Below, one piece after another: positions 34,490 through 43,381 of a stretch of 48,724 nucleotides of DNA (position 1 is its first letter; each line of letters opens with the position of its first letter). The stretch lies in contig CAMAUL010000016.1 of assembly GCA_945861405.1 (NCBI GenBank), positions 1 to 48,724 of the forward strand, given 5' to 3'. The stretch comes from Candidatus Methylobacter oryzae (lineage in GTDB: Bacteria > Pseudomonadota > Gammaproteobacteria > Methylococcales > Methylomonadaceae). The notes under the pieces were generated by a model. That model had not been told where the DNA came from. It saw nothing but the letters and a program-made list of their open reading frames with translations, and did no database searches. A program made the position numbers and the translations under genes.

Positions 34490-36712
34490 GTGCCAAACCA
34501 AACCAGCGAACCGGATCAACAAGCAAGGCTGCGTATCGATGCCGAAGAGCGGCTAGCCATTTCTCCACCATCGCCATCGCCTTCTGTGGAAGAACTGTTG
34601 CATGAACTGCGGGTGCATCAGGTCGAGCTGGAGATGCAAAACGAGGAGTTGCAGCGCACCCGTGCCGACCTGGAGGCATCCCATAACCGCTATGTAAATC
34701 TTTATGAATTCGCTCCCGTCGGCTACCTCACTCTCACGCCAGAGGATGAGATTGTCGAGGCTAATCTTGTTGCCGCCGGGCTGCTTGGGGTAGGTCGCAA
34801 CCATCTGCTCAATAGCTATTTCACCAACTGGGTCGCGCCAGAATATTGCGACCGCTGGTATCTTCTGCTCAAAAATATGCAACAGCAGGAAGGACAGACC
34901 AACTTCGAACTGATGCTCAAACGCGGCGATAGCCACTTTCCTGTCCGGCTGGACTGTCTGTCGATAATGACTGACGATCAGACTCCGATGTTGCGTATTA
35001 CGCTCACCGACATCACCGAAAGTAGGCGTGCCGAAGAGGAGTTGCGCATCGCCGCCGTCGCCTTTGAGGCGCAGGAAGGCATCATGATCACCAATGCCGA
35101 CAAGGTGATTTTGCGGGTCAACCGGGCTTTTACCGAGATCACCGGCTACAGCGCCGAAGAGATCGTAGGGCAGACTCCCCAGCTATTTAAATCGGGACGC
35201 CACAGCGCGGATTTTTACGCTGAGATGTGGGAAAGCATTAACAGCACCGGATCCTGGCACGGCGAAATTTGGGATCAACGCAAAAATGGCGAGGTCTATC
35301 CCAAATGGGTGACCATCACGGCGGTGAAGGACAAGGACGGAGCCATTAGTCATTATGTTTTCCTGCATACCGATATATCCGAACGCAAGGCTTCGGAAGA
35401 GGAAATTAATCAACTGGCCTACTTCGATCCACTGACGGCATTGCCGAATCGGAGGCTGCTGCTGGACAGGCTGAAACAAGCGCTGGCGACCAGTGCGCGC
35501 AGTGAGAAATACGGCGCACTGCTGTTCATCGACCTGGATAACTTCAAGGCGCTTAATGACAATCTGGGGCATGACATGGGCGACATCTTGTTGCAGCAGG
35601 CCGCGCAGCGCCTTCTTGCCTGTGTGCGGGAGGGTGATACGGTGTCTCGTCAGGGCGGCGATGAATTTGTCATCATGTTGGAAGAGCTGAGCGAGTATTC
35701 TGAAGAAGCTGCTGCCAAGGCTAAAACCATCGGCGAGAAAATTCTTTACTCACTGAATCAGACCTACCAGCTCACTTGCCACGAGTACCTGAATACACCG
35801 AGCATTGGCGTCACGTTGTTCGTCAATCATCATCATACTATCGGCGCACTGCTGAAACGGGCGGATATTGCCATGTACGGAGCCAAGGCAGCAGGCCGCA
35901 ATACTTTGCGTTTCTTCGATCAGGACATGCAAAAGGCGGTGACGACGCGTGCCGCATTGGAGGCGGACTTGCGCGCTGCGCTGGCGAACAATCAGTTTGA
36001 GCTGTATTTTCAACGGCAGGCGCTGCATGACGGAACAGTCGTTGGCGCTGAAGTGCTGTTACGCTGGAACCACCCTGAGCGGGGTTTTGTCTCGCCCGTT
36101 GAATTCATTCCACTGGCTGAAGAAGTCGGACTGATCATACCCATTGGGCTGTGGGTATTGGAAGCAACTCGCGATCAACTTAAACACTGGGAGGATTATG
36201 CGCAAACCCGGCATTTGCAGCTTGCCATTAACGTCAGCGCCCGTCAGTTTCATCAATCCGAATTTACCGAGCATGTGTGCGCCATGCTGAAAAAAACCAC
36301 TTACAAAGCGGTTCGACTTAAACTTGAATTCACCGAGAGCTTGGTGTTCGAGGACATCGAAGACACCATCGCCAAAATGCAGCGACTCAAAGCAATAGGC
36401 GTGAGTTTCTCTATGGATGATTTCGGTACCGGTTATTCATCACTGACCTACCTGACCCAGCTGCCGTTCGATCAACTAAAAATCGATCAGTCTTTCGTGC
36501 GCAACATCGGTGACAAACCTGCCGATGCAGCAATCGTACAGACCATTATCGGTATGGCCAAAAACTTAGGGATGGACATCATCGCCGAGGGTGTAGAAAC
36601 GGAAGAACAACGCGCATTTCTGGAGCTTCACGGTTGCCATACTTTTCAAGGCAACTTGATCGGCAGGCCAATGCCGATGGCGGAGTTTGAACGTTCATTG
36701 GGGATTTTGTAG
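34490..36712 (+). CDS. PAS-PAS-GGDEF-EAL protein with intact catalytic motifs
   Basis: 740-residue cyclic-di-GMP enzyme. An N-terminal helix with VHQVELEMQNEELQRTRADL leads to PAS 1 (APVGYLTLTPEDEI), then PAS 2 (EEIVGQTPQLFKSG), GGDEF (GGDEF at 389-393, RxxD I-site five residues before) and EAL. The EAL domain has AEVLLRW, INVSARQF, LEFTES, MDDFGTGYSSL, LKIDQSF and AEGVETEEQ (Glu700), so phosphodiesterase activity is expected. The start GTG 34490 follows AAGGAG by 7 bases; an earlier TTG at 34442 lacks such a site. The stop TAG is part of a GTAGGGGC repeat end (36709). The N-terminal sensory segment resembles that of the histidine kinase at 21938. Confidence 0.93.
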   Translation: MPNQTSEPDQQARLRIDAEERLAISPPSPSPSVEELLHELRVHQVELEMQNEELQRTRADLEASHNRYVNLYEFAPVGYLTLTPEDEIVEANLVAAGLLGVGRNHLLNSYFTNWVAPEYCDRWYLLLKNMQQQEGQTNFELMLKRGDSHFPVRLDCLSIMTDDQTPMLRITLTDITESRRAEEELRIAAVAFEAQEGIMITNADKVILRVNRAFTEITGYSAEEIVGQTPQLFKSGRHSADFYAEMWESINSTGSWHGEIWDQRKNGEVYPKWVTITAVKDKDGAISHYVFLHTDISERKASEEEINQLAYFDPLTALPNRRLLLDRLKQALATSARSEKYGALLFIDLDNFKALNDNLGHDMGDILLQQAAQRLLACVREGDTVSRQGGDEFVIMLEELSEYSEEAAAKAKTIGEKILYSLNQTYQLTCHEYLNTPSIGVTLFVNHHHTIGALLKRADIAMYGAKAAGRNTLRFFDQDMQKAVTTRAALEADLRAALANNQFELYFQRQALHDGTVVGAEVLLRWNHPERGFVSPVEFIPLAEEVGLIIPIGLWVLEATRDQLKHWEDYAQTRHLQLAINVSARQFHQSEFTEHVCAMLKKTTYKAVRLKLEFTESLVFEDIEDTIAKMQRLKAIGVSFSMDDFGTGYSSLTYLTQLPFDQLKIDQSFVRNIGDKPADAAIVQTIIGMAKNLGMDIIAEGVETEEQRAFLELHGCHTFQGNLIGRPMPMAEFERSLGIL

Positions 36713-36851
36713 GGGCGGTTTTAATCGCCCACATCAGCTTGAATCGCACCCGATGCTGTGGCGACCAGCTAAGTCTAAAAGCAAATAACGTATAATTAAA
36801 AAATAGCGTTTGCGTATAAAGTCACCCGTTTAACAAAAAATCTTAATATCA

Positions 36852-37268
36852 ATGTTACAAATATCCAATCAGGTCAGCATCCCGGACAATGAGATTGAAG
36901 TTAATGCCATTCGCGCACAGGGCGCTGGCGGGCAGAATGTCAATAAAGTTTCAAGCGCCGTTCATTTGCGTTTTGACATCAACGCGTCCTCATTACCCGA
37001 GGTTTATAAAGAAAAGCTGTTGGCTTTAAATGACCAGCGCATTTCAAAGGAGGGGGTGATTGTGATCAAGGCGCAGCAGTATCGCACTCAGGAAAAAAAC
37101 AAAGAAGATGCCTTCGACCGGCTACAGGCATTAATTCAAAGCGTGGCTATAACGCATAAAAAACGCAAAGCCACCAAGCCCACTAAAGGCTCGAAGCTCA
37201 GGCGCTTGGATAGCAAAAGCAAACAAGGTCGGCAAAAAGCGTTAAGAGGGAATGTTGATTACAATTAG
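36852..37268 (+). CDS. arfB: Alternative ribosome-rescue factor ArfB (YaeJ-like)
   Basis: Peptidyl-tRNA hydrolase that frees ribosomes stalled on truncated mRNA. The catalytic GGQ is at residues 26-28 within RAQGAGGQNVNKV. The domain continues with VHLRFDI, and a basic tail (KKRKATKPTKGSKLRRLDSK) enters the empty mRNA channel. The length of 138 is right for ArfB and far too short for RF1/RF2. It stands as a single gene between the GGDEF/EAL gene and pssA. Confidence 0.93.
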   Translation: MLQISNQVSIPDNEIEVNAIRAQGAGGQNVNKVSSAVHLRFDINASSLPEVYKEKLLALNDQRISKEGVIVIKAQQYRTQEKNKEDAFDRLQALIQSVAITHKKRKATKPTKGSKLRRLDSKSKQGRQKALRGNVDYN

Positions 37269-37410
37269 CATCAAAAAATAACGATGCGTATTAGATCGTC
37301 ATGATGATGGTTCATACGGGGTGATTAAGCTAGGCGCAGTTTGCAGGCTCATTGTATAATTCAAGCCATGTTTTTTACCGACTTCCTAAAACTTAAGGAT
37401 TGATTAAAGT

Positions 37411-38151
37411 ATGCTTCCAGAAAAACGCTTAACTCGTCGCCGTGGAATTTATTTGCTGCCTAATTTATTTACCACGGGAGCCATGTTTTCCGGATTCTAT
37501 GCGATTACTTCGGCGATGGGCGGGCGTTTTGAAACCGCTGTTATCGCCATCTTTGTGGCGATGATTCTGGACGGCCTGGATGGCCGGGTGGCGCGGCTGA
37601 CCAATACCCAAAGCGAGTTCGGCGCTCAATACGACAGCCTTTCGGACATGGTTTCATTCGGCGCGGCACCTGCATTGGTGATGTATTTGTGGGCGTTTTC
37701 GAGCCTCGGTAAAGTGGGGCTGTTTGCTGCATTTGTCCATGCGGCGGGCGGCGCATTACGGTTGGCCCGCTTTAATACCCAGCTTGCGACAGCCGATAAG
37801 AATTATTTTCAAGGGCTTCCTAGCCCTGCCGCCGCCGCTATTCTTGCCGGGTTTATCTGGATTTGTCTGGAATATAAATACGACATCGAGATGTTCAAAT
37901 ATTTTGCTCTCGGCTTAACGGTCAGCACCGGTTTGCTGATGGTGAGCAATTTTCGCTATTGGAGCTTCAAAAAAATCGATTTGAAAGGCAAAGTGCCTTT
38001 TATTGTCGCGATTGCCGCGATGCTGGGTATCGCGTTTGTGATGGCGCAGCCGCAGACGATGTTGTTTCTGTTTTTCTTGGGTTATGCGATTTCAGGCCCG
38101 GTCATCACTTTGGTCATGCGCAGACGCAGGCTACAGGGGCGCAAAGCGTAA
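37411..38151 (+). CDS. pssA: CDP-diacylglycerol-serine O-phosphatidyltransferase
   Basis: Integral membrane enzyme making phosphatidylserine, the precursor of phosphatidylethanolamine. The CDP-alcohol phosphotransferase signature DG(x)2DGRVAR(x)8GxxxDxxxD is complete: DGLDGRVARL, then FGAQYDSLSD (about residues 52-77). Hydrophobic helices fill the remainder. With 246 residues it is the membrane-embedded type, not the peripheral E. coli type. It uses serine, whose synthesis genes serA and serB are in this window. leuA follows after 245 bases. Confidence 0.93.
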   Translation: MLPEKRLTRRRGIYLLPNLFTTGAMFSGFYAITSAMGGRFETAVIAIFVAMILDGLDGRVARLTNTQSEFGAQYDSLSDMVSFGAAPALVMYLWAFSSLGKVGLFAAFVHAAGGALRLARFNTQLATADKNYFQGLPSPAAAAILAGFIWICLEYKYDIEMFKYFALGLTVSTGLLMVSNFRYWSFKKIDLKGKVPFIVAIAAMLGIAFVMAQPQTMLFLFFLGYAISGPVITLVMRRRRLQGRKA

Positions 38152-38158
38152 AATCTGC

Positions 38159-38187
38159 TTGAGGCCGCACAGCCATTGGCGTATAGT
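38159..38187 (+). promoter_or_regulatory. Candidate leuA promoter
   Basis: TTGAGG (38159) and TATAGT (38182) are separated by 17 bases, just after pssA. The predicted transcript start (about 38194) gives a leuA leader of about 200 bases. Confidence 0.5.
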
Positions 38188-38194
38188 CGTAACC

Positions 38195-38302
38195 ATGTTT
38201 ACTCGAATCAAACCAGCATTTCAAACCCCGCTTTCCGGTGCAATGTCCGCCGGAACAGCTTTGTGCGCGTGGTTATGCCTGTCTTTAAGATTCCTGCCCT
38301 GA
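38195..38302 (+). CDS. Possible leucine-rich leader peptide of leuA
   Basis: A 35-codon frame ends LCAWLCLSLRFLP, with five Leu in its last 13 codons. An internal ATG at 38243 would give 19 residues. Neither has a strong ribosome-binding site, and the first ATG nearly coincides with the predicted transcript start. It overlaps the terminator-like hairpin that follows, as attenuator peptides do. It may also be chance. Confidence 0.3.
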   Translation: MFTRIKPAFQTPLSGAMSAGTALCAWLCLSLRFLP

Positions 38303-38320
38303 CGGGCAATCAATCTTTTT
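38289..38320 (+). terminator. Putative leuA attenuator terminator
   Basis: GATT-CC-TGCCC-TGAC-GGGCA-ATC folds with a bulge and is followed by CTTTTT. A second hairpin, TGCCGAC/GTCGGCA (38351-38370), lies just before the leuA ribosome-binding site, and TTCCGG/CCGGAA (about 38232-38254) lies in the leader frame. Confidence 0.4.
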
Positions 38321-38396
38321 CTATTTAATCATTTATATCCCAATATCCCGTGCCGACGTAATAGTCGGCAGTTCTCCAAGAATGGAGTGAGCTTTT

Positions 38397-39941
38397 ATGA
38401 AAGACAAATTAATAATATTCGATACCACCTTGCGCGATGGCGAGCAAAGCCCCGGCGCATCGATGACCCGCGACGAAAAAGTCAGAATCGCCAAGGCTTT
38501 GGAACGCTTAAAGGTTGATGTGATCGAGGCCGGATTCCCTGCGGCCAGTCCCGGCGATTTTGAAGCCGTGCAGGCAGTCGCCAACGTCATTAAAGACAGC
38601 GTGGTTTGCGGTTTGGCCAGAGCCTTGGACAAAGATATAGACCGTGCGGGCGAAGCGCTTAAAGGCGCTAACCAATCGCGGATTCATACCTTTATCGCCA
38701 CCTCGCCGATTCATATGCAAATGAAGTTGCAGATGCAGCCGGAGCAGGTGATTGAGTACGCGGTCAGGGCAGTCAAGCGGGCGCGGCAATATACCGATAA
38801 CGTTGAGTTTTCCCCGGAAGATGCGGGACGCTCGGATGAAGATTTTTTGTGCCGGATACTGGAGGCGGTAATCGACGCCGGAGCCACGACGCTTAACATT
38901 CCCGATACCGTTGGGTACAGCGTTCCGCAACAGTTTGGCGCGACCATTGCCAACCTGATCCGCCGCATCCCTAATTCGGACAAGGCGATTTTCTCCGTGC
39001 ATTGCCACAATGACTTGGGGCTGGCGGTTGCCAATTCCTTGTCGGCGGTCATGAACGGCGCACGGCAGGTTGAATGTACCATCAATGGTTTGGGCGAGCG
39101 TGCCGGTAACGCGTCGCTGGAAGAAGTGGTGATGGCGGTGCGCACCCGCAAGGATGTGTTTACCTGCCAAACCGGTATCGACACCCGCGAGATTTTGACT
39201 TGCTCAAAACTGGTGTCGTCTATCACCGGCTTTCCTGTGCAGCCTAACAAAGCCATCGTCGGCGCCAATGCTTTTGCCCATGAGGCGGGTATCCACCAGG
39301 ACGGCGTCTTGAAAAGCCGCGAGACTTACGAAATCATGCGCGCTGAAGATGTCGGCTGGACGGCTAACCGGATGGTGCTCGGCAAGCATTCGGGCCGAAA
39401 TGCGTTCAAGAGCCGCATCGCCGAATTGGGCTTTGAGTTCGGCTCGGAAGAAGAGTTGAACGAAGCGTTTGCCCGCTTTAAGCAGCTGGCCGACAAGAAG
39501 CACGAAATCTTTGACGAAGATTTGCAAACCTTGATTTCGGAAGCCAGTTTTGAGGCGGAAGACGAGCATGTCAAATTGATCGCGCTGAAAGTGTGTTCTG
39601 AAACCGGCGAAATACCCAATGCAACCGTTACTTTGCGGGTGGACAACAAAGAAGTCACCGGCAATTCCGATGGCGGCGGCGCGGTGGATGCAAGTTTAAA
39701 AGCCATTGAAAAGCTGGTGCAGACTGAGGCCACGCTGGAGCTGTATTCGGTGAACAGCATCACTAACGGCACCGATGCTCAGGGGGAGGTGACTATCCGC
39801 CTTGAAAAAGCAGGCCGGATCGTTAACGGCTTGGGCGCCGATACCGATATTGTGATCGCCTCGGCCAAGGCTTATATCAATGCCGTGAATAAGCTGCAAA
39901 GTCCTGATCAGCGTAGGCATCCTCAGAAAGGGGATGTTTGA
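38397..39941 (+). CDS. leuA: 2-isopropylmalate synthase
   Basis: First committed enzyme of leucine synthesis, condensing acetyl-CoA with 2-oxoisovalerate. The catalytic TIM barrel starts [18 protein letters not shown] and contains the metal-binding [15 protein letters not shown] and the [10 protein letters not shown] loop. The C-terminal regulatory domain (about 390-514) is present, so leucine feedback inhibition is expected. The 514 residues are standard. GGAG lies 9 bases before the ATG. A putative attenuator lies upstream. Confidence 0.97.
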   Translation: MKDKLIIFDTTLRDGEQSPGASMTRDEKVRIAKALERLKVDVIEAGFPAASPGDFEAVQAVANVIKDSVVCGLARALDKDIDRAGEALKGANQSRIHTFIATSPIHMQMKLQMQPEQVIEYAVRAVKRARQYTDNVEFSPEDAGRSDEDFLCRILEAVIDAGATTLNIPDTVGYSVPQQFGATIANLIRRIPNSDKAIFSVHCHNDLGLAVANSLSAVMNGARQVECTINGLGERAGNASLEEVVMAVRTRKDVFTCQTGIDTREILTCSKLVSSITGFPVQPNKAIVGANAFAHEAGIHQDGVLKSRETYEIMRAEDVGWTANRMVLGKHSGRNAFKSRIAELGFEFGSEEELNEAFARFKQLADKKHEIFDEDLQTLISEASFEAEDEHVKLIALKVCSETGEIPNATVTLRVDNKEVTGNSDGGGAVDASLKAIEKLVQTEATLELYSVNSITNGTDAQGEVTIRLEKAGRIVNGLGADTDIVIASAKAYINAVNKLQSPDQRRHPQKGDV

Positions 39942-39976
39942 CTAAGGCTCGCAAGATGAAAAGCGAAAAACTCATC

Positions 39977-40000
39977 ATTCCCACGCTCCTGCGTGGGAAT
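39977..40000. repeat. TTCCCACG-family palindrome
   Basis: ATTCCCACGC-tcct-GCGTGGGAAT is a perfect 10-bp stem, the same family as the three copies near 30771-31033. It follows leuA and may terminate it. Confidence 0.85.
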
Positions 40001-40048
40001 GCATTCGTGTTATGCTACTGACATTTTAAAACTTGCAGGATTTTCATC

Positions 40049-40315
40049 ATGACAACAATAACATTTGATACCTTGAAGTTTGTTGAAAAACTCAAAGCTG
40101 CGGGTGTGCCTGAATTACAGGCTAAAGCTGAATCCGAAGCATTGCAGGAGGTTCTTGGAACAGCGGAAGTAGCTACCAAGCGCGATATTGAACGGGTTGA
40201 AGGTCAGTTGCGTGAAATGAAAGCCGAAATTAATGGTAAGTTGACCCTTGTTCAATGGATGCTGGCGTTAGTCGTTGCCGCTGAAGTTGTTCCTTTATTA
40301 GGCAAGCTTTTTTAA
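40049..40315 (+). CDS. DUF1640-like small coiled-coil membrane protein
   Basis: 88 residues: an N-terminal part (FDTLKFVEKLKAAGVPELQA), a helical coiled coil with TKRDIERVEGQLREMKAEIN (about 43-62), and a C-terminal membrane helix (VQWMLALVVAAEVVPLLG). This is the DUF1640/CCDC90 layout, related to mitochondrial calcium-uniporter regulator homologues, but bacterial members have no established role. GCAGGATTTTC lies before the ATG. It is 18 bases upstream of the uracil-DNA glycosylase gene. Confidence 0.75.
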   Translation: MTTITFDTLKFVEKLKAAGVPELQAKAESEALQEVLGTAEVATKRDIERVEGQLREMKAEINGKLTLVQWMLALVVAAEVVPLLGKLF

Positions 40316-40333
40316 TTTTAAAGTTTCCGAAGT

Positions 40334-41029
40334 GTGGCAATAACAACCAGTTCAGTTTTGGATAACGCGACGCGTCTGCAATACCTGGAGGCTATGGGCA
40401 TTGATGTTTGGGTGTCCAGAGCCTCTGCCGATCATCAGCAAGCGCCGGTATCCGATGCGTTGCCAGAGACAATCGACAGCTGGGAACTATTGCAGGCCGA
40501 AGTCGCGCCTTGCACCAAATGCGATTTGTGCAAGACACGCACCCAAACCGTTTTCGGCTCAGGCAACAAAAATGCCGAGTGGATGTTTATCGGCGAAGGG
40601 CCTGGACAAAACGAAGACCAGCAAGGCTTGCCGTTTGTCGGCAAGGCGGGGCAGCTGTTAACGGAAATGCTGCGAGCCATCGGTCTTGACCGGGAAGAAG
40701 TCTTTATCGCCAATATTGTAAAGTGCCGCCCTCCCGCCAACCGTGACCCCAATCCTATCGAAATCGAGACCTGCAAACCTTACCTGCTGCGACAATTGGT
40801 ACTCATCAAACCGAAAATCATCGTGGTTTTAGGGCGAGTGGCCGCACAGGCGTTGCTAAACACGGACGAACCGATAGGCAGGCTAAGAGGCAAAATACAC
40901 GCTTTAAATGACACGCCGGTTGTTGTAGTCTATCACCCGGCGTATTTGTTAAGGTCGTTGCTGGATAAGCGTAAAGCCTGGGCGGATTTAAAGCTCGCAA
41001 TGCAAACAGTTAAACACATTAAAGGTTGA
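40334..41029 (+). CDS. Uracil-DNA glycosylase, family 4 (Fe-S)
   Basis: Removes uracil from DNA. The 4Fe-4S cysteines are visible as CTKCDLCKTR (about residues 58-67), VKCRPPANRDP and ETCKPYL, and the active-site motif GEGPGQNEDQQGLPFVGKAG is intact, as is the C-terminal VVYHPAYLLR. The start is GTG 40334. An N-terminal extension of about 50 residues (VAITTSSVLDNATRLQYLEAMG) precedes the catalytic domain, as in many proteobacterial members. rimI follows with no gap, a common pairing. Confidence 0.92.
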   Translation: MAITTSSVLDNATRLQYLEAMGIDVWVSRASADHQQAPVSDALPETIDSWELLQAEVAPCTKCDLCKTRTQTVFGSGNKNAEWMFIGEGPGQNEDQQGLPFVGKAGQLLTEMLRAIGLDREEVFIANIVKCRPPANRDPNPIEIETCKPYLLRQLVLIKPKIIVVLGRVAAQALLNTDEPIGRLRGKIHALNDTPVVVVYHPAYLLRSLLDKRKAWADLKLAMQTVKHIKG

Positions 41030-41031
41030 TC

Positions 41032-41574
41032 ATGTTGGGAACGATGCTGGAAAAAATAAAAGACTTTGTGGTTTATGATGCCGATAAAGAGTTCTACGCC
41101 AAGCTGTTTCCCGATTCGGTGGGTAGAAAAGATTTAATGCGCCTGAGGAAAATGCGCAGCTCCGACTTACCCGGAGTGATGGCGATTGAAAGAGCAAACT
41201 ATCAATTTCCCTGGGAAGAAGACATATTCACGGACTGCTTTAAAGCCAACTATGGTTGCTGGGTCTGCGAGGAGAACGATACCGTATTGGGTTACTGTAT
41301 TCTTGCGATGGCCGTCGGCGAGGCGCACGTTTTAAATATTTGCGTAGCGCCAGCCGAGCAAGGGCAGGGGATAGGCCGCAAAATGCTGGAAAATCTTATC
41401 GACACAGCCAGGGGTCGGGCGGAAACCATGTTCCTGGAAGTCAGGCCGTCCAATACCGTCGCCATCGCCCTGTATCAGGACATAGGCTTTAACGAAATCG
41501 GCATCAGAAAAGGTTACTACGAAGCGGAAAACGGTCGCGAAGATGCCATTATGTTGGCGTTGCAGATTTTTTAG
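41032..41574 (+). CDS. rimI: Ribosomal protein S18 N-acetyltransferase RimI
   Basis: GNAT acetyltransferase expected to acetylate the N-terminal Ala of S18. The acetyl-CoA loop AEQGQGIGRKML and the C-terminal LEVRPSNTVAIALYQDIGF and GYYEAENGREDAIML are diagnostic. The start is ATG 41032 after AAAGG, two bases beyond the upstream stop. About 35 extra residues (MLGTMLEKIKDFVVYDADKE...) precede the domain compared with the 148-residue E. coli protein. The stop TAG abuts a GTAGGGGC repeat. Confidence 0.9.
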   Translation: MLGTMLEKIKDFVVYDADKEFYAKLFPDSVGRKDLMRLRKMRSSDLPGVMAIERANYQFPWEEDIFTDCFKANYGCWVCEENDTVLGYCILAMAVGEAHVLNICVAPAEQGQGIGRKMLENLIDTARGRAETMFLEVRPSNTVAIALYQDIGFNEIGIRKGYYEAENGREDAIMLALQIF

Positions 41575-41648
41575 TAGGGGCAATCCCTTGTGGTTGCCCT
41601 TTTTTTCAATTGCACGGATAAAAGGGCAGGGACAAGCCCTGCCCCTAC
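41574..41648. repeat. GTAGGGGC-family palindromic repeat between rimI and suhB
   Basis: Begins GTAGGGGCAATCCCTTGTGG and ends CTGCCCCTAC, nearly the same as 5911-5981. It sits between convergent genes, touching the rimI stop at one end and ending 8 bases before the suhB stop, so a bidirectional terminator role is likely. Confidence 0.88.
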
Positions 41649-41656
41649 AATGCAAA

Positions 41657-42451
41657 TCATTTCAAATTATCAGTCACATGCGGCTCGATAAGCTGGTACA
41701 TGATTTGATGCATTTTGGGGCTTGCGCCGATCAGGTTGCCTGATTCCAGATATTTGTCATTAAAAGAAAAATCGGTCACTACGCCGCCTGCTTCCTTTAT
41801 CAATAAAATCCCTGCGGCCATATCCCACTCCATCAGGCCGATTTCCCAAAAGCCATCCAATCGACCGGCAGCCACATAAGCCAGATCAAGCGCTGCAGCG
41901 CCTGCACGGCGAATCCCAGCCGAATCGGTCGCTAATGCGCGGAACATGCCCAGATAAGCATCCATGTGTAGGCCGGTTTTAAACGGAAAGCCGGTGCCGA
42001 TCAATGCGCCTTTCAAGCTGGTTTGATTGGTCACCCGAAGACGGCGGTTGTTTAGCATCGCGCCGCCACCGCGTTTGGCGGTAAACAGTTCATCGCGTAA
42101 CGGGTCATAAATGACGCCGACTTCAATCCGGCCTTTGTGTTTTAAGGCGATGGACACGGCGTATTGCGGAAAGCCGTGCAGGAAGTTGGTGGTGCCGTCC
42201 AGCGGGTCGATAACCCAGACAAAATCGTTGCCTTCCTGTGCGCCGCTTTCTTCGGCAAGGATGCTGTGGTCGGGATAGGCCGCCTTGATAATGTTGATGA
42301 TTTCCCGTTCGGCCATACGGTCAACTTCGCTGGCATAATCGTTTTTGCCTTTTTGATCGACCTTGAGGTGGCCGATATTGTCGGATGAGCGGAGGATCAA
42401 GTCGCCGGCGGCTCTTGCGGCACGGACGGCAGTATTTAACATCGGTTGCAT
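41657..42451 (-). CDS. suhB: Inositol-1-monophosphatase SuhB
   Basis: Mg-dependent, lithium-sensitive phosphatase; in E. coli SuhB also takes part in rRNA antitermination complexes. Metal-binding motifs are ILAEESGA (about 64-71), WVIDPLDGTTNFLHG (about 79-93) and WDMAAGILLIKEAGG (about 212-226). The 264 residues match. It is divergent from trmJ, the typical arrangement in gammaproteobacteria. Confidence 0.95.
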   Translation of the reverse strand: MQPMLNTAVRAARAAGDLILRSSDNIGHLKVDQKGKNDYASEVDRMAEREIINIIKAAYPDHSILAEESGAQEGNDFVWVIDPLDGTTNFLHGFPQYAVSIALKHKGRIEVGVIYDPLRDELFTAKRGGGAMLNNRRLRVTNQTSLKGALIGTGFPFKTGLHMDAYLGMFRALATDSAGIRRAGAAALDLAYVAAGRLDGFWEIGLMEWDMAAGILLIKEAGGVVTDFSFNDKYLESGNLIGASPKMHQIMYQLIEPHVTDNLK

Positions 42452-42498
42452 AGGCAGATGGATTTATATGAGTACAGACGACTGCATGGACGCAGGAG

Positions 42499-42525
42499 GT
42501 AGAGCAATGCAGGAGCAATTGCCGA
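42499..42525. repeat. GTAGAGCAA repeat, second copy
   Basis: 25 of 27 bases match 34280-34306. It lies in the divergent suhB/trmJ region. The family resembles a dispersed non-coding repeat rather than a promoter element. Confidence 0.6.
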
Positions 42526-42589
42526 AAACGCCATATAATACCAAATATTTTGCTAAACTTAGGCTCTTTTTTTAACCAAGGACGACGCT

Positions 42590-43381
42590 TTGCTGTCTAC
42601 TATAAAAATTGTGCTGGTCGAAACGACGCATCCGGGGAATATTGGTGCCGTTGCCCGCGCGATGAAAAACATGAAGATGGATAATCTCTGGCTGGTTGCG
42701 CCTAAGATATTTCCCAGCGCTGACGCAACTTCCAGAGCTTCCGGCGCGGATGACGTGCTAGCCGGTGCGACCGTTTGCCAAACCCTGCAAGAGGCCATTG
42801 CCGACTGCCAGCTAGTGTTTGGTGCCAGCGCCCGAGGCCGAACCATCAGCTGGCCGGAAATGACGCCCAGGGAATGCGCGGAAAAAGTGTTGGTCAAGGA
42901 ACCCGGCAATCGCCGCGACTGCTCCCAGCAGTCTTGCGGCATACACACCATCCCTGGCAATAAAGTGGCTATCGTTTTCGGTCGGGAAAATTCAGGCCTA
43001 AAAAATCACGAACTGGATCTGTGCCATTTTTTGCTGCGCATCCCCTGCAACAGCGAGTACAGTTCCCTAAATATCGCCGCTGCCGTGCAGGTGGTTTGCT
43101 ATGAATTATTTGTCGCATCCGGGCAGACCGCCGAAGAACAAATCAGGGTTGGCGATAAAGGCGAAGACCCGTTGGCCACGGCGGCGCAAATGGAGTCTTT
43201 TTATGCTCACATGGCAGAAGCCTTAACCGATATAGGCTTTATGCATCCTGCCAAATCAAAATCCATCATGCGCCGTTTGCGCCGGATTTATAACCGGGTA
43301 CAAATGGATACCAAGGAACTGGACATACTCCGGGGCATTTTAAGGATGTCTCAAGGCCACAAGAGGAATAACGATGTTTAA
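42590..43381 (+). CDS. trmJ: tRNA (Cm32/Um32) methyltransferase TrmJ
   Basis: SPOUT-class enzyme that 2'-O-methylates position 32 in the tRNA anticodon loop. The N-terminus [20 protein letters not shown] and knot motifs [17 protein letters not shown] and [19 protein letters not shown] are diagnostic. The C-terminal extension typical of TrmJ is present (263 residues in all). The start is TTG 42590, after AAGGA at 8 bases. The stop overlaps cysE by 8 bp. Confidence 0.94.
   Translation: MLSTIKIVLVETTHPGNIGAVARAMKNMKMDNLWLVAPKIFPSADATSRASGADDVLAGATVCQTLQEAIADCQLVFGASARGRTISWPEMTPRECAEKVLVKEPGNRRDCSQQSCGIHTIPGNKVAIVFGRENSGLKNHELDLCHFLLRIPCNSEYSSLNIAAAVQVVCYELFVASGQTAEEQIRVGDKGEDPLATAAQMESFYAHMAEALTDIGFMHPAKSKSIMRRLRRIYNRVQMDTKELDILRGILRMSQGHKRNNDV

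Noticed and set aside
34490-36712. Degenerate EAL in the second GGDEF-EAL protein
   Set aside because: All key residues were checked and are present, including the Glu of AEGVE; only QGYL is altered to QGNL, keeping the Gln.
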